DNA of 64,000 nt, taken from DATLMR01 sp035634255 (GTDB lineage Bacteria > Acidobacteriota > Blastocatellia > UBA7656). A program made the position numbers and the translations under genes. The notes below the pieces were generated by a model that was given only the letters and a program-made list of their open reading frames with translations, made no database searches and was not told the DNA's origin. Position 1 is the stretch's first letter; the number at the start of each line of letters is the position of its first letter. The stretch spans positions 40,471-104,470 of the forward strand of contig DASQDI010000068.1 in assembly GCA_035634255.1 (NCBI GenBank), written 5' to 3'. Shown one piece after another: positions 24,558 to 33,303 of the stretch.

Positions 24558-25463
24558 ATGAAAAACATTCACCTGAACGGAATACTGCCGCCGCTGACCA
24601 CGCCGTTCGATGACCGCGGAGACCTCGATTCAGAAGGGCTATCGGAGAACGTCTCGCGGTACAACGAGGCGGGGCTGGCGGGGTACGTGGCCCTCGGCTC
24701 GAACGGGGAGGCCGTACACCTTTCGGCGGACGAGCGGATGAAAGTCGTGGAGACGATCAGGCGCGCGGCCGCCCCTAATATGACTCTGGTGGTTGGAATC
24801 AACGAGAGCTCCGCCCGCGCGGCCATCGAGGCGTCGAAGGCGGCGGCGGGCCTCGGCGCGGACGCGCTTCTGGTCATCACTCCGTATTTTTACAAATCTT
24901 TGATGACTCAGGAGACTCTGCTGAGATACTTTACCGAGGTTGCCGATAGTGTGCCCGTGCCTGTGTTGGTCTACAACGTGCCGCAGAATACGGGCGTCGT
25001 CATCGACCCCGCGACGATAGCGGCGCTGGGCGAGCACGAGCGGATCATCGGAGTGAAGGACAGCGCGGGCAATATGGGGGCCATCTCCAACACCATTCGT
25101 CTCACCCCTTCCGGGTTCGCCGTGATGACAGGGAACGGGGGCATCCTTTACCCCTCGCTTATGATGGGAGCGACCGGGGCTATCCTGGCCGTCGCGTGCG
25201 CCGCGCCGCGCGCCTGCGTGGACCTGTATGACGCGACCCGCTCGGGCGACCACGCGAGGGCGCGCGAGCTTCAGAATCGTCTCGCGCCTCTATCGCACAT
25301 AGTGACGGCGGGGCTGGGCGTCCCCGGGTTGAAGGCGGCCCTTGAGATGGCGGGGCTCGTCGGCGGGGCCCCCCGCTCTCCGCTAACTCCACTGGCCCCC
25401 GAGGGCAGGGAGAAGGTCAGGGCCATAATGCGACAGACGGGGCTGTTCCCCGGTATGGAATGA
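24558..25463 (+). CDS. DapA-family aldolase, probably 4-hydroxy-2-oxoglutarate aldolase-like
   Basis: 301 residues of the class I aldolase TIM barrel. The Schiff-base lysine is Lys167 in IIGVKDSAGN, the assisting tyrosine is Tyr139 in VPVLVYNVPQNTG, and MTGNGGILYPSLMMGATGAI closes the barrel. In true dihydrodipicolinate synthase the pyruvate-binding motif reads GTTGE; here it is GYVALGSNGE, the GSNGE variant typical of 4-hydroxy-2-oxoglutarate aldolases. I therefore favour that or another oxo-acid aldolase over lysine synthesis, without certainty. The ribosome binding site is weak. The gene is followed at 21 bp by bshC. Confidence 0.8.
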   Translation: MKNIHLNGILPPLTTPFDDRGDLDSEGLSENVSRYNEAGLAGYVALGSNGEAVHLSADERMKVVETIRRAAAPNMTLVVGINESSARAAIEASKAAAGLGADALLVITPYFYKSLMTQETLLRYFTEVADSVPVPVLVYNVPQNTGVVIDPATIAALGEHERIIGVKDSAGNMGAISNTIRLTPSGFAVMTGNGGILYPSLMMGATGAILAVACAAPRACVDLYDATRSGDHARARELQNRLAPLSHIVTAGLGVPGLKAALEMAGLVGGAPRSPLTPLAPEGREKVRAIMRQTGLFPGME

Positions 25464-25484
25464 CGTAGGTCGATTGGAATTCTA

Positions 25485-27194
25485 ATGAACGATCCCGAAT
25501 GTAAAGACCTGGAAGCCGCAGCCGACAGGCTCGCGGACGCCCTGCGATTCACGAGCATACCGCGCACGAGTCGCCTCTTTAATGACTTCCTTTACGACTA
25601 TGAAAAGGTCGCGCGTTTTTACGCGAGCTGCGGGCGGTCCGTCTCGCCCCTGGCCGAGCACGCGCGCAAGGTGGGCGCGCAGGAGTTCGACCGCGCGCGC
25701 GTGCCCGACGCGCTTGAGCGGATAAACCGCCGCGCCGGCTCGTCCGAGCTCACCTTCAGGCACATAGAGATGCTCCGCCATCCGGGGTCGGTCGCCATCG
25801 TCACGGGCCAGCAGGCGGGGTTGTTCACCGGCCCGCTCTACACGATTCACAAGGCCCTGACCGTGATCAAGCTGGCCTCGTGTTTACGCGGGCAGGGGGT
25901 GGAAGCGGTGCCGGTGTTCTGGGTCGCGAGCGAAGACCACGACTACGAAGAGGTGAATCACGTCCGACTCGTCGATCAGGAAGGCAGGCTGAAAGAGATT
26001 CGTTACGAGCCGTCTGACCGTCCGCCCGACGTTCCGGTGGGCCGCGTACTCCTGACCGACAACATCTCCGAGGCCATCGACGAGTTCGTCTCGCAGCTCC
26101 CGCCGTCGGAGTTCATGCCCGAGATCGAGCGGGACCTGCGGGAAGCCTACGCTCCGGGCACGGGGTTCGCGGACGCCTTCGCCAAATTGATGGCCCGCAT
26201 GTTCAGGGACTACGGGGTGGTGCTGATCGACCCTCTCGATGAGGGGCTCAAGCAGGTGGCCGCGCCGCTCTACTCGCGCGCCATCGAGAAGTCGGGCGAG
26301 ATCGCGCGCGCCCTGGTCGGGCGGAGCCGCGAGCTCGAAGAGGCGGGCTATCACGCGCAGGTCAAGGTGTCGGAAGACATGGTCCCGCTCTTCATCCTGG
26401 ACGAAGGGCGGCGCGTGGCCCTGGTCGAGCACGAGGGCCGCTTCTGGGTGAAGGGGTCGAACCGCTCGTTCGACAGCCAGGAACTCGCGGACCTGGCGCG
26501 GCGCTGCCCGAACTGCTTCAGCCCGAACGTGACTATGAGGCCGGTCGTGCAGGACTACCTGCTGCCCGTCGCCTCATACGTCGGGGGGCCGGCCGAGGTC
26601 GCCTACTTCGCGCAACTGCGCGCGGTCTACGAGACGCTTGAGAGGCAGGAGCCGTGCGTGCTGCCGCGCGCGAGCTTCACCATAATCGAGGGGCGGCATC
26701 AGAAGACTTTGCAGAAGTACAACCTTAAGGTCGAAGACTTCTTCGAGGGCCTCCACCCCGCGATAACTAAGGTGGTCGAGGAGAGCCTCGACCGCGGCAC
26801 CTCGCAAACTTTCGACGAGACGGAGCGCGTCTTCAACGAGCAGCTCGACAGGCTCGATGAGTCGCTGCGCCAGGCCGACTCCACGCTCGCCGACTCCGTG
26901 AAGCGCGCGAAGGAGAAAGTGCTTTACCAGATAGAGCACCTCCGCACGCGCTTCGTGCACGCGAGCGCGCGGCGCGAAGAGGCCGCCTTCCGGCAGGTCG
27001 AGCGGGCCTACACGACCCTCTTCCCTAACAAGAACCTTCAGGAGCGCGAGCTTAACGCTTACTACCTCCTCTCGCGCTACGGCCATAACCTGATCGAGGA
27101 GCTTTACGAGGCGGCCGACATCGGCTACTCGAACCACCGCCTGCTCTACGCGGGCGGCGTAGCCTCGCAGGTGGTGAATCAGGACCGCCGCTAG
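25485..27194 (+). CDS. bshC: Bacillithiol biosynthesis cysteine-adding enzyme BshC
   Basis: 569 residues, close to the usual 530-560. Motifs: VAIVTGQQAGLFTGPLYTIH and KALTVIKLAS in the Rossmann core, AVPVFWVASEDHDYEEVNHV, and GRVLLTDNISEAIDEFVSQL. A long C-terminal coiled coil (QLDRLDESLRQADSTLADSV, then KRAKEKVLYQIEHLRTRFVH) precedes FPNKNLQERELNAYYLLSRYG. The family adds cysteine to glucosaminyl-malate in the last step of bacillithiol synthesis. BshA and BshB are not in the window. Its presence suggests bacillithiol as the low-molecular-weight thiol, as reported for Firmicutes, Bacteroidetes, Deinococcus and Acidobacteria. Confidence 0.92.
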   Translation: MNDPECKDLEAAADRLADALRFTSIPRTSRLFNDFLYDYEKVARFYASCGRSVSPLAEHARKVGAQEFDRARVPDALERINRRAGSSELTFRHIEMLRHPGSVAIVTGQQAGLFTGPLYTIHKALTVIKLASCLRGQGVEAVPVFWVASEDHDYEEVNHVRLVDQEGRLKEIRYEPSDRPPDVPVGRVLLTDNISEAIDEFVSQLPPSEFMPEIERDLREAYAPGTGFADAFAKLMARMFRDYGVVLIDPLDEGLKQVAAPLYSRAIEKSGEIARALVGRSRELEEAGYHAQVKVSEDMVPLFILDEGRRVALVEHEGRFWVKGSNRSFDSQELADLARRCPNCFSPNVTMRPVVQDYLLPVASYVGGPAEVAYFAQLRAVYETLERQEPCVLPRASFTIIEGRHQKTLQKYNLKVEDFFEGLHPAITKVVEESLDRGTSQTFDETERVFNEQLDRLDESLRQADSTLADSVKRAKEKVLYQIEHLRTRFVHASARREEAAFRQVERAYTTLFPNKNLQERELNAYYLLSRYGHNLIEELYEAADIGYSNHRLLYAGGVASQVVNQDRR

Positions 27195-27196
27195 GC

Positions 27197-27316
27197 GGAA
27201 GGAAGGGGCATTTCAGATTCCCTTTATGGGATCCGTTTCGAGTAAATCGAAATCTCGGGTTCCACCACTGGTCCCTGGCTCCTGACTCCTGGCCGCTGAG
27301 GCCGGCCACTGATGCC
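27197..27316. repeat. Dispersed inverted-repeat element, copy C (left-truncated)
   Basis: The centre (27213-27260) aligns with copy B, including GAGTAAATCGAAATCTCGGG at 27240-27259. The right arm (CCCTGGCTCCTGACTCCTGG, about 27273-27292) is present, but the left GC-rich arm is missing or reduced to GGAAGGAAGGGGCA. It begins just after the bshC stop codon and ends shortly before the radical SAM gene. Confidence 0.7.
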
Positions 27317-27352
27317 TTGCCCTCTCCGTCCCGCGAAGATAAACTTTGCGAC

Positions 27353-28405
27353 ATGGGGACTACCGAAAGCAGACTGCCTTACTTCAAGCAGGTAAATACG
27401 CTCGCGCCGGTTGTTTCCAACCCGCCTGTCTGCCTTTATCTGGAGACGACGAATCGTTGCAATCTGCTTTGCCAGCATTGCCCGCGAACCTTCGCGTCGG
27501 TCGAGCGGCCCGCCGACCTCTCTTTCGAAAAGATGAAGATGATCGTCGAGCAGGTCCCGAACCTGAAGCAGGCCGTGCTGCACGGGATCGGGGAGCCTCT
27601 GATAAATAAAGAATTGCCGCAGATCATCCGCTACCTCAAGGACCGCGGAGTCTACGTCCTCTTCAACTCCAACGGCACGATGCTCTACCCCCACATCCAG
27701 AAGGAGCTGATCGAGAGCGGCCTCGACGAGTACCGCGTGTCGCTCGACGCCGCCGACGCCGAGACGTTCGCGAAAGTGCGGGGGCTCCCGCGCTTCAATC
27801 TCATCGTCAAGAACGTGCGCGAATTCGTCGCGCTCAAGAAAGAGCGGGGCGTCGAAAACCCGAAGCTCTCGCTCTGGCTCGTCGGTATGAAGGAGACGCT
27901 CGAAGAGTTGAACGCCTTCGTCCGGCTCGCGCGCGACATGGGCGTGGGGGAAGTCTACCTCCAGCGGCTCGTCTTCTTCGAGGATGGGCAGCACGGTCAG
28001 GGCCTCGCCCGCTCGGACCAGGCGTTGTTCGGCGCGGTGAGCGACGAGGAGGCCGGGCTCATCGCCGGGGCGCACGCCCTGGCCGACGAGATAGGGGTCG
28101 CTTTCCACGCGTCGGGGGCGGCCTCGCCCGAGCAGAGCTTGATGCCGCGCGACTCGGGGCAGCCGTGGAGCCTGTGCCGGCGGCCGTGGACTCTTATGTA
28201 CATCACGGCGAACGGCAACGTCCTGCCCTGCTGCATCTCCCCATTCGCCGAGCGCGATTACGACTCGCTCATCTTGGGCAACGTCTTCGAGCGGCCCCTG
28301 ATGGACATCTGGAACGATCACCTTTATCGGAAATTCAGGGACGACCTGCAAAGCGATCACCCTCCGAGCGCATGCAGGAACTGCGGCGTGCGATGGAGCC
28401 TGTGA
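27353..28405 (+). CDS. Radical SAM/SPASM-domain protein
   Basis: 350 residues from ATG 27353; an upstream in-frame TTG (27317) lies at the edge of repeat copy C and is less likely. ETTNRCNLLCQHCPRTF is the radical SAM CxxxCxxC cluster. LHGIGEPLINKELPQIIRYL (the GGEP-like SAM motif, here GIGEP) and FNSNGTMLYP follow. The C-terminal auxiliary cluster domain has SLCRRPWTLMYITANGNVLP, CC immediately after, and CRNCGVRW, the SPASM arrangement. SPASM enzymes modify peptides or act as broader metabolic oxidoreductases; no precursor peptide or dedicated partner is visible nearby, so the substrate is unknown. Confidence 0.85.
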   Translation: MGTTESRLPYFKQVNTLAPVVSNPPVCLYLETTNRCNLLCQHCPRTFASVERPADLSFEKMKMIVEQVPNLKQAVLHGIGEPLINKELPQIIRYLKDRGVYVLFNSNGTMLYPHIQKELIESGLDEYRVSLDAADAETFAKVRGLPRFNLIVKNVREFVALKKERGVENPKLSLWLVGMKETLEELNAFVRLARDMGVGEVYLQRLVFFEDGQHGQGLARSDQALFGAVSDEEAGLIAGAHALADEIGVAFHASGAASPEQSLMPRDSGQPWSLCRRPWTLMYITANGNVLPCCISPFAERDYDSLILGNVFERPLMDIWNDHLYRKFRDDLQSDHPPSACRNCGVRWSL

Positions 28406-28443
28406 GTCATCTCGATCATCAGGGAGTGAAAGGAGCCGGATTC

Positions 28444-29271
28444 ATGAAGCGAATCCTCATAACCGGGCTGTTGCTGGCAGCTTTGCCGCTCGGAGCTTTC
28501 GGGCAGGCGAAGGGGAGGAGGGCAGCGAGGGTTAACAGGGCCGGGCAGGCGTCCGCCGAGGCCGAGTTGAGAACGGCGCAACGCCAGTGGCTCGATGCGT
28601 ACCTCAAGGGAGACGCCGTTCAGCTCGCGCGGCTCACAAGTGACGACTTCGTCTCGACCGGCCACGACGGGAAGGTCTCGGGTAAGGAAGAGGCGCTGGC
28701 CGTGGTGAAGGCGGGCAACGCCACGCCCGACGCGATTGAGGCGGACGACATTCGCGTGCGCCTTTACGGCAACACGGCCGTCGTGACCGGGACCACCGCT
28801 TACAAAAAAGGCGGCAGCGTGGTGGGCCGGGTCAGGTACACGCAGGTCTGGGTTAAGCGCGCGCCCGGCCGCTGGCAGACGGTTTCATGGCATGGGACCG
28901 CGTACAGGCCCTCCTTGGCGGACGTGAAGGGGACGGTGACAACTCCGTCCGGCCTGAAGTATTTCGACCATGTGGTCGGCACGGGCGAGAGCCCGAAGCA
29001 GGGCCAGCAAGTCATCGTCCATTACACCGGCACGCTCGAAGACGGGACTAAGTTCGACAGCTCGCTCGACAGGGGCCAGCCGTTCCAGTTCAACATCGGC
29101 ATGGGGCAGGTAATAAGAGGGTGGGACGAAGGCTTGATGACGATGAAGGTCGGGGGCAAGCGCAGGCTCATCATCCCGCCCGACCTGGGTTACGGCGCGC
29201 GCGGCGCGGGGGGCGTAATTCCGCCCAACGCCACTCTCATATTCGAAGTGGAGTTGTTGGGCGTCAAGTGA
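28444..29271 (+). CDS. Exported FKBP-type peptidyl-prolyl isomerase fused to a DUF4440/SnoaL-like domain
   Basis: 275 residues. ATG 28444 is preceded by AAAGGAG and starts a signal peptide (MKRILITGLLLAALPLGAFG). Residues about 35-150 match a DUF4440/SnoaL-like alpha+beta cone (LRTAQRQWLDAYLKGDAVQL, FVSTGHDGKVSGKEEAL, TAVVTGTTAYKKGG, RYTQVWVKRAPGRWQTV). Residues about 165-275 are a full FKBP domain (GQQVIVHYTGTLEDGTKFDS, GQVIRGWDEGLMTMKVGGKR, GYGARGAGGVIPPNATLIFE). The FKBP active-site residues (Tyr, Asp, Trp, Tyr, Phe) are present, so isomerase activity in the periplasm is likely. The combination is unusual; the N-terminal pocket may bind a ligand or aid dimerisation. Confidence 0.88.
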   Translation: MKRILITGLLLAALPLGAFGQAKGRRAARVNRAGQASAEAELRTAQRQWLDAYLKGDAVQLARLTSDDFVSTGHDGKVSGKEEALAVVKAGNATPDAIEADDIRVRLYGNTAVVTGTTAYKKGGSVVGRVRYTQVWVKRAPGRWQTVSWHGTAYRPSLADVKGTVTTPSGLKYFDHVVGTGESPKQGQQVIVHYTGTLEDGTKFDSSLDRGQPFQFNIGMGQVIRGWDEGLMTMKVGGKRRLIIPPDLGYGARGAGGVIPPNATLIFEVELLGVK

Positions 29272-29314
29272 TCCGGCGAGCGGATTAACAGGGGATTAAC
29301 GGCGGCTAATTTTC

Positions 29315-30289
29315 ATGTCTAAGGGTCATCACGAGCATCCTCATCACCACCACCACCACGGCTCCGGCAGCAACCGGAAGCGCCTGGCCATCGTGCTCGC
29401 CCTGACATTCACTTACATGCTGGCCGAGATCGCCGGGGGGCTCATCACCAACTCGCTCGCCCTGCTCTCGGACGCGGGCCACATGTTTACGGACGTGGCG
29501 GCGCTCGCCCTCGCGATGTTCGCCCTATGGTTCGCCGCGCGGCCCGTCAACCCCAAGAAGACCTACGGCTACTACCGGATGGAGATACTGGCGGCCCTGG
29601 CGAATGGGGTCGCGCTCGTCGTCATCTCGCTCCTGATTTTTTACGAGGCGGTGCGGCGCATCAAGGAGCCCCAGGAAGTCGAAGGCTTCGAGATGACGCT
29701 CATCGCCGCCGGGGGGCTCGCGATAAACGGGATCAGCGCGTGGCTGCTTCGCGCGGCCTCCGAAGAGAACCTGAACATACGGGGGGCCTTCCTGCACGTC
29801 GTAAGCGACGCTCTGGGGTCGGTGGGGGCGATAGCCGCGGGGCTCTCAATCTGGCTCTGGGGCTGGACGATGGCCGACCCCGTCATAAGCGTCGCGATGT
29901 GCCTGCTGATAATCTATAGCGCGTGGCAATTGATACGCGAGTCGGTCAACATACTGCTCGAAGGCACCCCCTCGCACATAAACATCCGCGCGGTGATCGA
30001 CTCCATGCACGAAGTCGCGGGCGTCGCGGACGTTCACGACCTCCACGTCTGGACGATCAGCTCGGGCAAGGAGGCCCTGTCGGCCCACGTGACGGTAGCG
30101 GCGGGCGCGTCGCACAGGGAGACGCTCGAAGCTTTGCAGAAGAGGCTGCAATCGGTATTTAATATCGGGCACGTGACGCTTCAACTGGAATTGCCGGACG
30201 AGACCGGCGAAGAGAACGTAAAGCTCTATCAAATCGTCAGCAGGAGTCAGTCGGAGGTTGATGCGACAAGCACTCGCGGTAGCCGCTAA
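29315..30289 (+). CDS. Cation diffusion facilitator (CzcD/ZitB-type metal exporter)
   Basis: 324 residues. A His-rich N-terminus (GHHEHPHHHHHHGSG) precedes six membrane segments. Metal-site residues of the CDF fold are visible in LLSDAGHMFTDVAALALAMF (HxxxD, TM2) and in AFLHVVSDALGSVGAIAAGL (HxxxD, TM5). The C-terminal cytoplasmic domain contains VADVHDLHVWTISSGKEALS. CDF proteins exchange protons for Zn2+, Co2+ or similar ions out of the cytoplasm; HxxxD in both sites favours zinc. It heads a tightly spaced run and overlaps the following gene by 29 bp. Confidence 0.92.
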   Translation: MSKGHHEHPHHHHHHGSGSNRKRLAIVLALTFTYMLAEIAGGLITNSLALLSDAGHMFTDVAALALAMFALWFAARPVNPKKTYGYYRMEILAALANGVALVVISLLIFYEAVRRIKEPQEVEGFEMTLIAAGGLAINGISAWLLRAASEENLNIRGAFLHVVSDALGSVGAIAAGLSIWLWGWTMADPVISVAMCLLIIYSAWQLIRESVNILLEGTPSHINIRAVIDSMHEVAGVADVHDLHVWTISSGKEALSAHVTVAAGASHRETLEALQKRLQSVFNIGHVTLQLELPDETGEENVKLYQIVSRSQSEVDATSTRGSR

Positions 30290-30992
30290 AGCGCCTCTGT
30301 CAGGGAAGGTGAAGACCAGGCTGCACTCTTTTCTTTCCTCGGATGACGCGACCGAACTTTACAGGTGCTTCCTCAAGGACACGCTCGCTCTGATGGAAAG
30401 CGTCCCCGGAACCGACATCGTCATCTCTTACACCCCGGAGGGGGCGGAGCACCTCTTCGAGGGGATAGCGGGCGCGCGCCATCGGCTGCTGCTCCAACGG
30501 GGCGAGAGCTTCGGGGACAAGCTCTTTCACGCGCTCGCGGACCTGCTCTCTGAAGGCTTCGCGAGCGCGGCCATCATGGACGCGGACAGCCCGACGCTCC
30601 CGCGCGAGTTCCTCGCCCGCGCCTTCGAAGAGCTGGCCCGGCCCGGCGACCGGGTGGTGCTCGGCCCGGCGGCCGATGGCGGGTATTACCTGATCGGAAT
30701 CAAGCACCCTCACCGGCAGTTGTTCGAGCGGATAACCTGGTCGTCCGAGCTCGTGCTCGGGGAGACCGTCGCGCGCGCGCGGGAGGTCGGGCTCGAAGTG
30801 ACGCTCCTGCCCGAGTGGTACGATGTAGACAGCGCGGGCGAGTTCGAGCGGTTGAAAGCCGACATATTCGAAAGCTCTAGCCCGCGCCCAGGCGTCCGGG
30901 CCGGGGGTGCCGCGGGAGATCACGCCCCGGCGTTTCATACGCGCCGTTTCATAATGTCGCGGTGGCCCGAAGGCGGCAACCACTCGAAATGA
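30261..30992 (+). CDS. TIGR04282-family glycosyltransferase (DUF2064)
   Basis: 243 residues from ATG 30261, with GGAGG directly upstream inside the CDF gene. AVAAKAPLSGKVKTRLHSFL is the family start, a nucleotide-binding Rossmann segment with KTRL. SFGDKLFHALADLL, AAIMDADSPTLPREFL (a DxD-like metal site) and RVVLGPAADGGYYLIGIKHP follow. The family is GT-A-like and is named from arsenosugar biosynthesis clusters, but no ArsM or ArsS gene is nearby. With a predicted membrane mannosyltransferase next door, a role in lipid-linked sugar or cell-envelope glycan synthesis is equally possible. The TGA overlaps the next ATG (ATGA, 30989-30992). Confidence 0.85.
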   Translation: MRQALAVAAKAPLSGKVKTRLHSFLSSDDATELYRCFLKDTLALMESVPGTDIVISYTPEGAEHLFEGIAGARHRLLLQRGESFGDKLFHALADLLSEGFASAAIMDADSPTLPREFLARAFEELARPGDRVVLGPAADGGYYLIGIKHPHRQLFERITWSSELVLGETVARAREVGLEVTLLPEWYDVDSAGEFERLKADIFESSSPRPGVRAGGAAGDHAPAFHTRRFIMSRWPEGGNHSK

Positions 30993-32473
30993 GTCAGACC
31001 CTCGAAAAAAATAAGGCCGCGAATGCTGCCCGGAATGATGAGTCGGGCGATGGGCCGAGCAGGGCGCGGCCCTTTCTCCCCATCGGCCTCCTGCCCTTCG
31101 CCCTGACCGCGCTCGGATCGGTGAGCGCATGGCTTTACGATTTCGCGGGGTTCCTTCAGAGCTTCGGGCAGGGGGTCGCCGTTTACACCGCCACCTTCAT
31201 CGCGCAGTTCGCGCTCTACCTCGGGGCCTGCTACCTTGTGCTGAGGAGGGAGAATTCCGGGCGGTCATTCTCGCATGGGTGGGTCGCGCTCGTCGTGATC
31301 CTGGCCTTCGCGACGGTTTTCCGGGCGCAGCTTATCGACCAGCCCCCTTATCTTTCGACCGACGTTTACCGCTACGTCTGGGACGGGCGCGTGCAGTCGG
31401 AAGGCATAAACCCTTACCGCTACCTCCCCGTCGCCGAAGAGCTGGCCCACCTGAGAGACGACCACATATACCCTCAGATCAATCGCCGCGAGTTCGCGCA
31501 CACGATCTATCCGCCCGCCGCGCAGGCCATCTTTCTGGCCGCAAACCTCGCGCGGCCTTCGAGCGTCTCGGGATTCAAAGCCGCCATGTCTCTGTTCGAC
31601 GCTCTGGCGGCGCTCGCTCTCGCTCTGGCCCTCGCGCGCGCGGGCCTCGACCCCGCGCGCGTCGTGATCTTCGCGTGGCACCCGCTCGTCATCTGGGAGT
31701 CCGCGCACAGTGGTCACATAGAATCGGCCGCCATGGCCTTCCTGGCGCTCGCGCTCCTCGCGTGGACGTATGACAGGCGCGCGCTCGCGGGCGTGGCCCT
31801 CGCCATCGCGACGCTCGTGAAGCTGTACCCGGCGCTGCTGCTCCCGCTCTTCATAACCAGGCGTGACGCGAGCGATCCCCGAGAGCAAAACGTCCCTCCG
31901 GTGCGCGGGCCATTTCGACTGTCCGGGCTATTTCAGCGGCTCAGCTATTGGGCCGTCTTCGCGTTCGCCGCGACCGTCGCGCTAGCTTACGTCCCATACA
32001 TCGGCGCGGGGTGGGGGGTCCTGGGGTACCTGCCGGAGTACTTTAAAGAGGAAGGTTTCGTGCACGCGGGAAACCGTTACCTGCTGCTGGCGCTCGCGAG
32101 AAAGGCGCTCCCTCTGCCCACCCTGGCCTATTCGATCACCGCCGCGCTCGCGCTCGCGGGCTTCGCGGCGTGGCTGCTCTTCGGCAAGCGACGCGACGTG
32201 ATCGACGTGGCGCGCGGGGCCTCGGCGATGATCGGGCTCTTTTTGATTTTGAGCAGCCCGCGCTATGGATGGTACATCGCCTGGATAATCCCTTTTCTGG
32301 TCTTCGCGCCGTCGGCCGGGTGGCTTTACCTTACGGGCGCGTCGGTGTTGTTGTATCTTTTATGGCTGACGGGCGATTACCCGAACGTCCCGCTGTGGCT
32401 CGGGGCGGCGATATACCTGCCCGCGCTGGTCCTGCTCGCGTGGGAGCGCGTGCGCGTGCGGTTTTCCATGTGA
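30989..32473 (+). CDS. Polytopic membrane glycosyltransferase (GT87/mannosyltransferase-like)
   Basis: 494 residues from ATG 30989, overlapping the previous stop by four bases; an in-frame GTG at 30962 is less likely. About ten to twelve hydrophobic segments are visible. The first long loop has YRYVWDGRVQSEGINPYRYL, the Asp/Tyr-rich motif of polyprenol-phosphate-sugar dependent transferases; HTIYPPAAQAIFLAANLARP and VKLYPALLLPLF are also typical of the DUF2029/GT87 group. Such enzymes use a lipid-phosphate sugar at the outer leaflet to extend glycans or lipids. Coupling to the TIGR04282 gene suggests one pathway. The donor is unknown. Confidence 0.75.
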   Translation: MSQTLEKNKAANAARNDESGDGPSRARPFLPIGLLPFALTALGSVSAWLYDFAGFLQSFGQGVAVYTATFIAQFALYLGACYLVLRRENSGRSFSHGWVALVVILAFATVFRAQLIDQPPYLSTDVYRYVWDGRVQSEGINPYRYLPVAEELAHLRDDHIYPQINRREFAHTIYPPAAQAIFLAANLARPSSVSGFKAAMSLFDALAALALALALARAGLDPARVVIFAWHPLVIWESAHSGHIESAAMAFLALALLAWTYDRRALAGVALAIATLVKLYPALLLPLFITRRDASDPREQNVPPVRGPFRLSGLFQRLSYWAVFAFAATVALAYVPYIGAGWGVLGYLPEYFKEEGFVHAGNRYLLLALARKALPLPTLAYSITAALALAGFAAWLLFGKRRDVIDVARGASAMIGLFLILSSPRYGWYIAWIIPFLVFAPSAGWLYLTGASVLLYLLWLTGDYPNVPLWLGAAIYLPALVLLAWERVRVRFSM

Positions 32474-32478
32474 CTCTT

Positions 32479-33282
32479 ATGACAACGGACGGTTTCGAAT
32501 TCGATTTCAATGAGCGCGCGCTCGAGGGCCGGGTGGTCCTGGTGGCGGGCGGCACGGGCGGGCTCGGCAGCGCCACGGTCGCTCTGCTGGCGCGCGAGGG
32601 CGCGACCGTCGTGGCCGGATACCTGAAGGGGCGGGAGCGCGCCGAAGCCCTGAAACAGGCCGTGGAAGCCAGATACGGGAAGGCTATACATCTGGTCGAG
32701 GGCGACATATCCGACCCCGAGGCGCGCGCGCGGTACGTTGAGACGGCGGACGCGCTAGGCGACGGGCTTTACGCGATGGTCTGCTTCACCGGAGACCCGG
32801 CCAGAGTTAAGTTCGACGACGTGACCGACGCGGACCTTCACGCCTCGATGCAGGAGAATTACATAGCGCCCATACTGCTCGCGCGCGAGGCGGGCCTTGC
32901 GGTCCGGGCGCGGGGGACCGGGGGCGCGATAGTGCTACTGTCGACGATGCAGGCGGTGGCGGTCTTCGAATCGAGCGTCAACTACGCGGGGCCGAAGACG
33001 GCCCTGATACAGGCCGCGCGCATAATGGCGAAGCAGTGGGGCGGCCCGCGGGGCGTTCGCGTCAACGTCATCGCGCCGGGCGTGAACCGCGCGGGGATGG
33101 CCCTGAAGTCCATCGAGTCGGGCAAGTACGATTTCTACATCGAGCAGCAGATCATCCCGCGTTTCGGGAGGCCGGAGGACGTGGCCCGCGTGGCCCGCCT
33201 GCTCGTCGAGCCCGACAATTACATCACGGGGCAGGTCATCACCGTCGATGGCGGCCTGACCCTTCGCCGCGACCGTAGCTGA
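32479..33282 (+). CDS. Short-chain dehydrogenase/reductase
   Basis: 267 residues from ATG 32479, 6 bp after the previous stop. RVVLVAGGTGGLGSATVALL is the cofactor-binding TGxxxGxG variant; GDISDPEARARYV, LLSTMQAVAVFESSVNYAGP and KTALIQAARIMAKQW give the catalytic Ser and the YxxxK pair (Tyr-Ala-Gly-Pro-Lys). RVNVIAPGVNRAGM and YITGQVITVDGGL are typical C-terminal SDR elements. The NNAG motif is replaced (VCFTGD), and the N-terminal FEFDFNERALEGR is like that of FabG-like enzymes. The substrate cannot be inferred; the operon context hints at sugar or lipid modification. Confidence 0.85.
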   Translation: MTTDGFEFDFNERALEGRVVLVAGGTGGLGSATVALLAREGATVVAGYLKGRERAEALKQAVEARYGKAIHLVEGDISDPEARARYVETADALGDGLYAMVCFTGDPARVKFDDVTDADLHASMQENYIAPILLAREAGLAVRARGTGGAIVLLSTMQAVAVFESSVNYAGPKTALIQAARIMAKQWGGPRGVRVNVIAPGVNRAGMALKSIESGKYDFYIEQQIIPRFGRPEDVARVARLLVEPDNYITGQVITVDGGLTLRRDRS

Positions 33283-33303
33283 AAAGAGGAGACCATCAGG
33301 GTA

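Noticed and set aside
24558..25463. Calling this gene dapA (lysine synthesis)
   Set aside because: The pyruvate-binding motif is GSNGE instead of GTTGE, which fits 4-hydroxy-2-oxoglutarate aldolase-like members better.
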